The notes beneath the pieces were generated by a model. It made no database searches. It was not told the DNA's origin and was given only the letters and a program-made list of their open reading frames with translations. Shown here in pieces: positions 63,389-64,000 of a stretch of DNA of 64,000 nucleotides (its first letter is position 1; every line of letters starts with the position of its first letter). Source of the DNA: JAGKXB01 sp964498835 (lineage in GTDB: Bacteria; Pseudomonadota; Gammaproteobacteria; Burkholderiales; Burkholderiaceae_D); NCBI GenBank assembly GCA_964498835.1, contig CAZCIX010000004.1, positions 1 through 64,000 on the forward strand, read 5' to 3'. The position numbers and the translations under genes were made by a program.

Positions 63389-64000
63389 TTGGCAAACAAT
63401 AAAATGATCACCTGGCTACGCAGTTTTCTTCCTTCTCTCATCCAAATCAACCACTTAGAACGTTTACGCAGCAGCATGGGCGCATTGATCGGCCTAATGG
63501 TGACGGCCGGCTTTAGCAGCATACTATTCGGTCCTGTAAGCAACATACCATTATTAGTTGCACCGATAGGTGCTTCTGCCGTGTTGTTATTTGCCGTGCC
63601 AGCTAGTCCATTGGCACAACCTTGGTCATTGATTGGTGGGAATTTGATTGCCGCCACAATAGGCGTGACCTGCGCACATTTCATCATCAGCAATTCCATC
63701 CTTGCAGCCGCCGTGGCGCTGGCTTTATCCATCATCGCCATGTTTTTCTTCCGCTGTATCCACCCCCCTTCCGGCGCCGTCGCCTTGACTGCTGTACTGG
63801 GCGGGCCAACGATTCACGCTTTAGGCTACCAATTTGTCTTGGCGCCGATTGGCATCAACTCACTAGTCTTGCTTGGTATAGCAATCTTTTATCACCGACT
63901 CACGGGCCACTCTTATCCTCATTCGCCGCATGCTTCTACCTTTACTCCCACTCCAAAAACCTCTTTCACTCCTAAAATGACGCCTGATAGCAATGAAATA
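63389..64000 (+). CDS. HPP family membrane protein, cut by the window end
   Basis: An open frame of 204 codons runs to the last base, with no stop. It starts at a TTG (LANNKMITWLRSFLP, read as Met) after AGGAGG. Four or more hydrophobic helices are visible (for example SMGALIGLMVTAGFSSILFG and LAAAVALALSIIAMFFFR). The family-naming motif HPPSGAVALTAVLGGP lies near residues 125-140. HPP proteins are integral membrane proteins, with some cyanobacterial members linked to nitrite transport, and often end in CBS domains that would lie beyond this window. The last residues seen are Thr/Pro/Ser-rich, a likely linker. Confidence 0.88.
   Translation, partial: MANNKMITWLRSFLPSLIQINHLERLRSSMGALIGLMVTAGFSSILFGPVSNIPLLVAPIGASAVLLFAVPASPLAQPWSLIGGNLIAATIGVTCAHFIISNSILAAAVALALSIIAMFFFRCIHPPSGAVALTAVLGGPTIHALGYQFVLAPIGINSLVLLGIAIFYHRLTGHSYPHSPHASTFTPTPKTSFTPKMTPDSNEI

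Overview
The window reads as a chromosomal segment of a betaproteobacterium of the order Burkholderiales, probably close to Oxalobacteraceae, with a moderately AT-leaning composition. The evidence is gene order and family content: the chain rlmN-pilF-rodZ-ispG-hisS-yfgM-bamB-der-hfq-hflX-hflK-hflC-hisZ-purA, the surE-pcm-nlpD-rpoS block, one large sdhCDAB-sdhE-gltA-odhA-odhB-lpdA-zapE cluster, a DUF2863 protein, and a leader upstream of odhA that looks like the Burkholderiales sucA RNA motif. No tRNA, rRNA, CRISPR array or intact insertion sequence was seen.

Layout. 1-2.7 kb: an accessory pocket with a two-gene Septu-type defence system (ptuA-ptuB) next to a truncated puuD-like gene and a palindromic repeat. 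2.9-19.6 kb: a leftward housekeeping cluster covering purine and histidine synthesis, the HflKC membrane complex, Hfq, ribosome and outer-membrane assembly, isoprenoid synthesis, cell shape, pilus biogenesis, rRNA/tRNA methylation and NDP kinase. 19.9-28.6 kb: yccA (rightward), then rlmD, rpoS, nlpD, pcm, surE, a DinG-type helicase and two small genes (leftward). 28.7-41 kb: the leftward TCA-cycle cluster. 41.2-47.1 kb: rightward mdh, a lysozyme-inhibitor-like secreted protein, acnA and DUF2863. The divergent region at 40.96-41.23 kb separates the two TCA transcription units.

47.1-58.2 kb is more plastic: a GT41-type glycosyltransferase, a MNT-HEPN toxin-antitoxin pair followed by an orphan HigA-like regulator, rmuC, greB, a DUF433/DUF5615 toxin-antitoxin pair, parE, ogt, a copper ATPase (copA) and a decayed HlyD-type secretion adaptor. 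parC follows at 58.2 kb, separated from parE by ogt, copA and the decayed gene. 60.6-64 kb holds a small secreted protein, a TatD nuclease, a DODA-type dioxygenase, rluE and the start of an HPP-family membrane protein cut by the window end.

Palindromic repeats with the theme GACACTGGGTTCCCGC..GCGGGAACGACGG lie between genes at five places, four of them beside accessory or decayed genes. No entirely new system is certain. The best candidates for a closer look are the MNT-HEPN-HigA three-gene arrangement, the Septu pocket beside the broken puuD, the sucA leader RNA and the histidine-rich tail on histidyl-tRNA synthetase.
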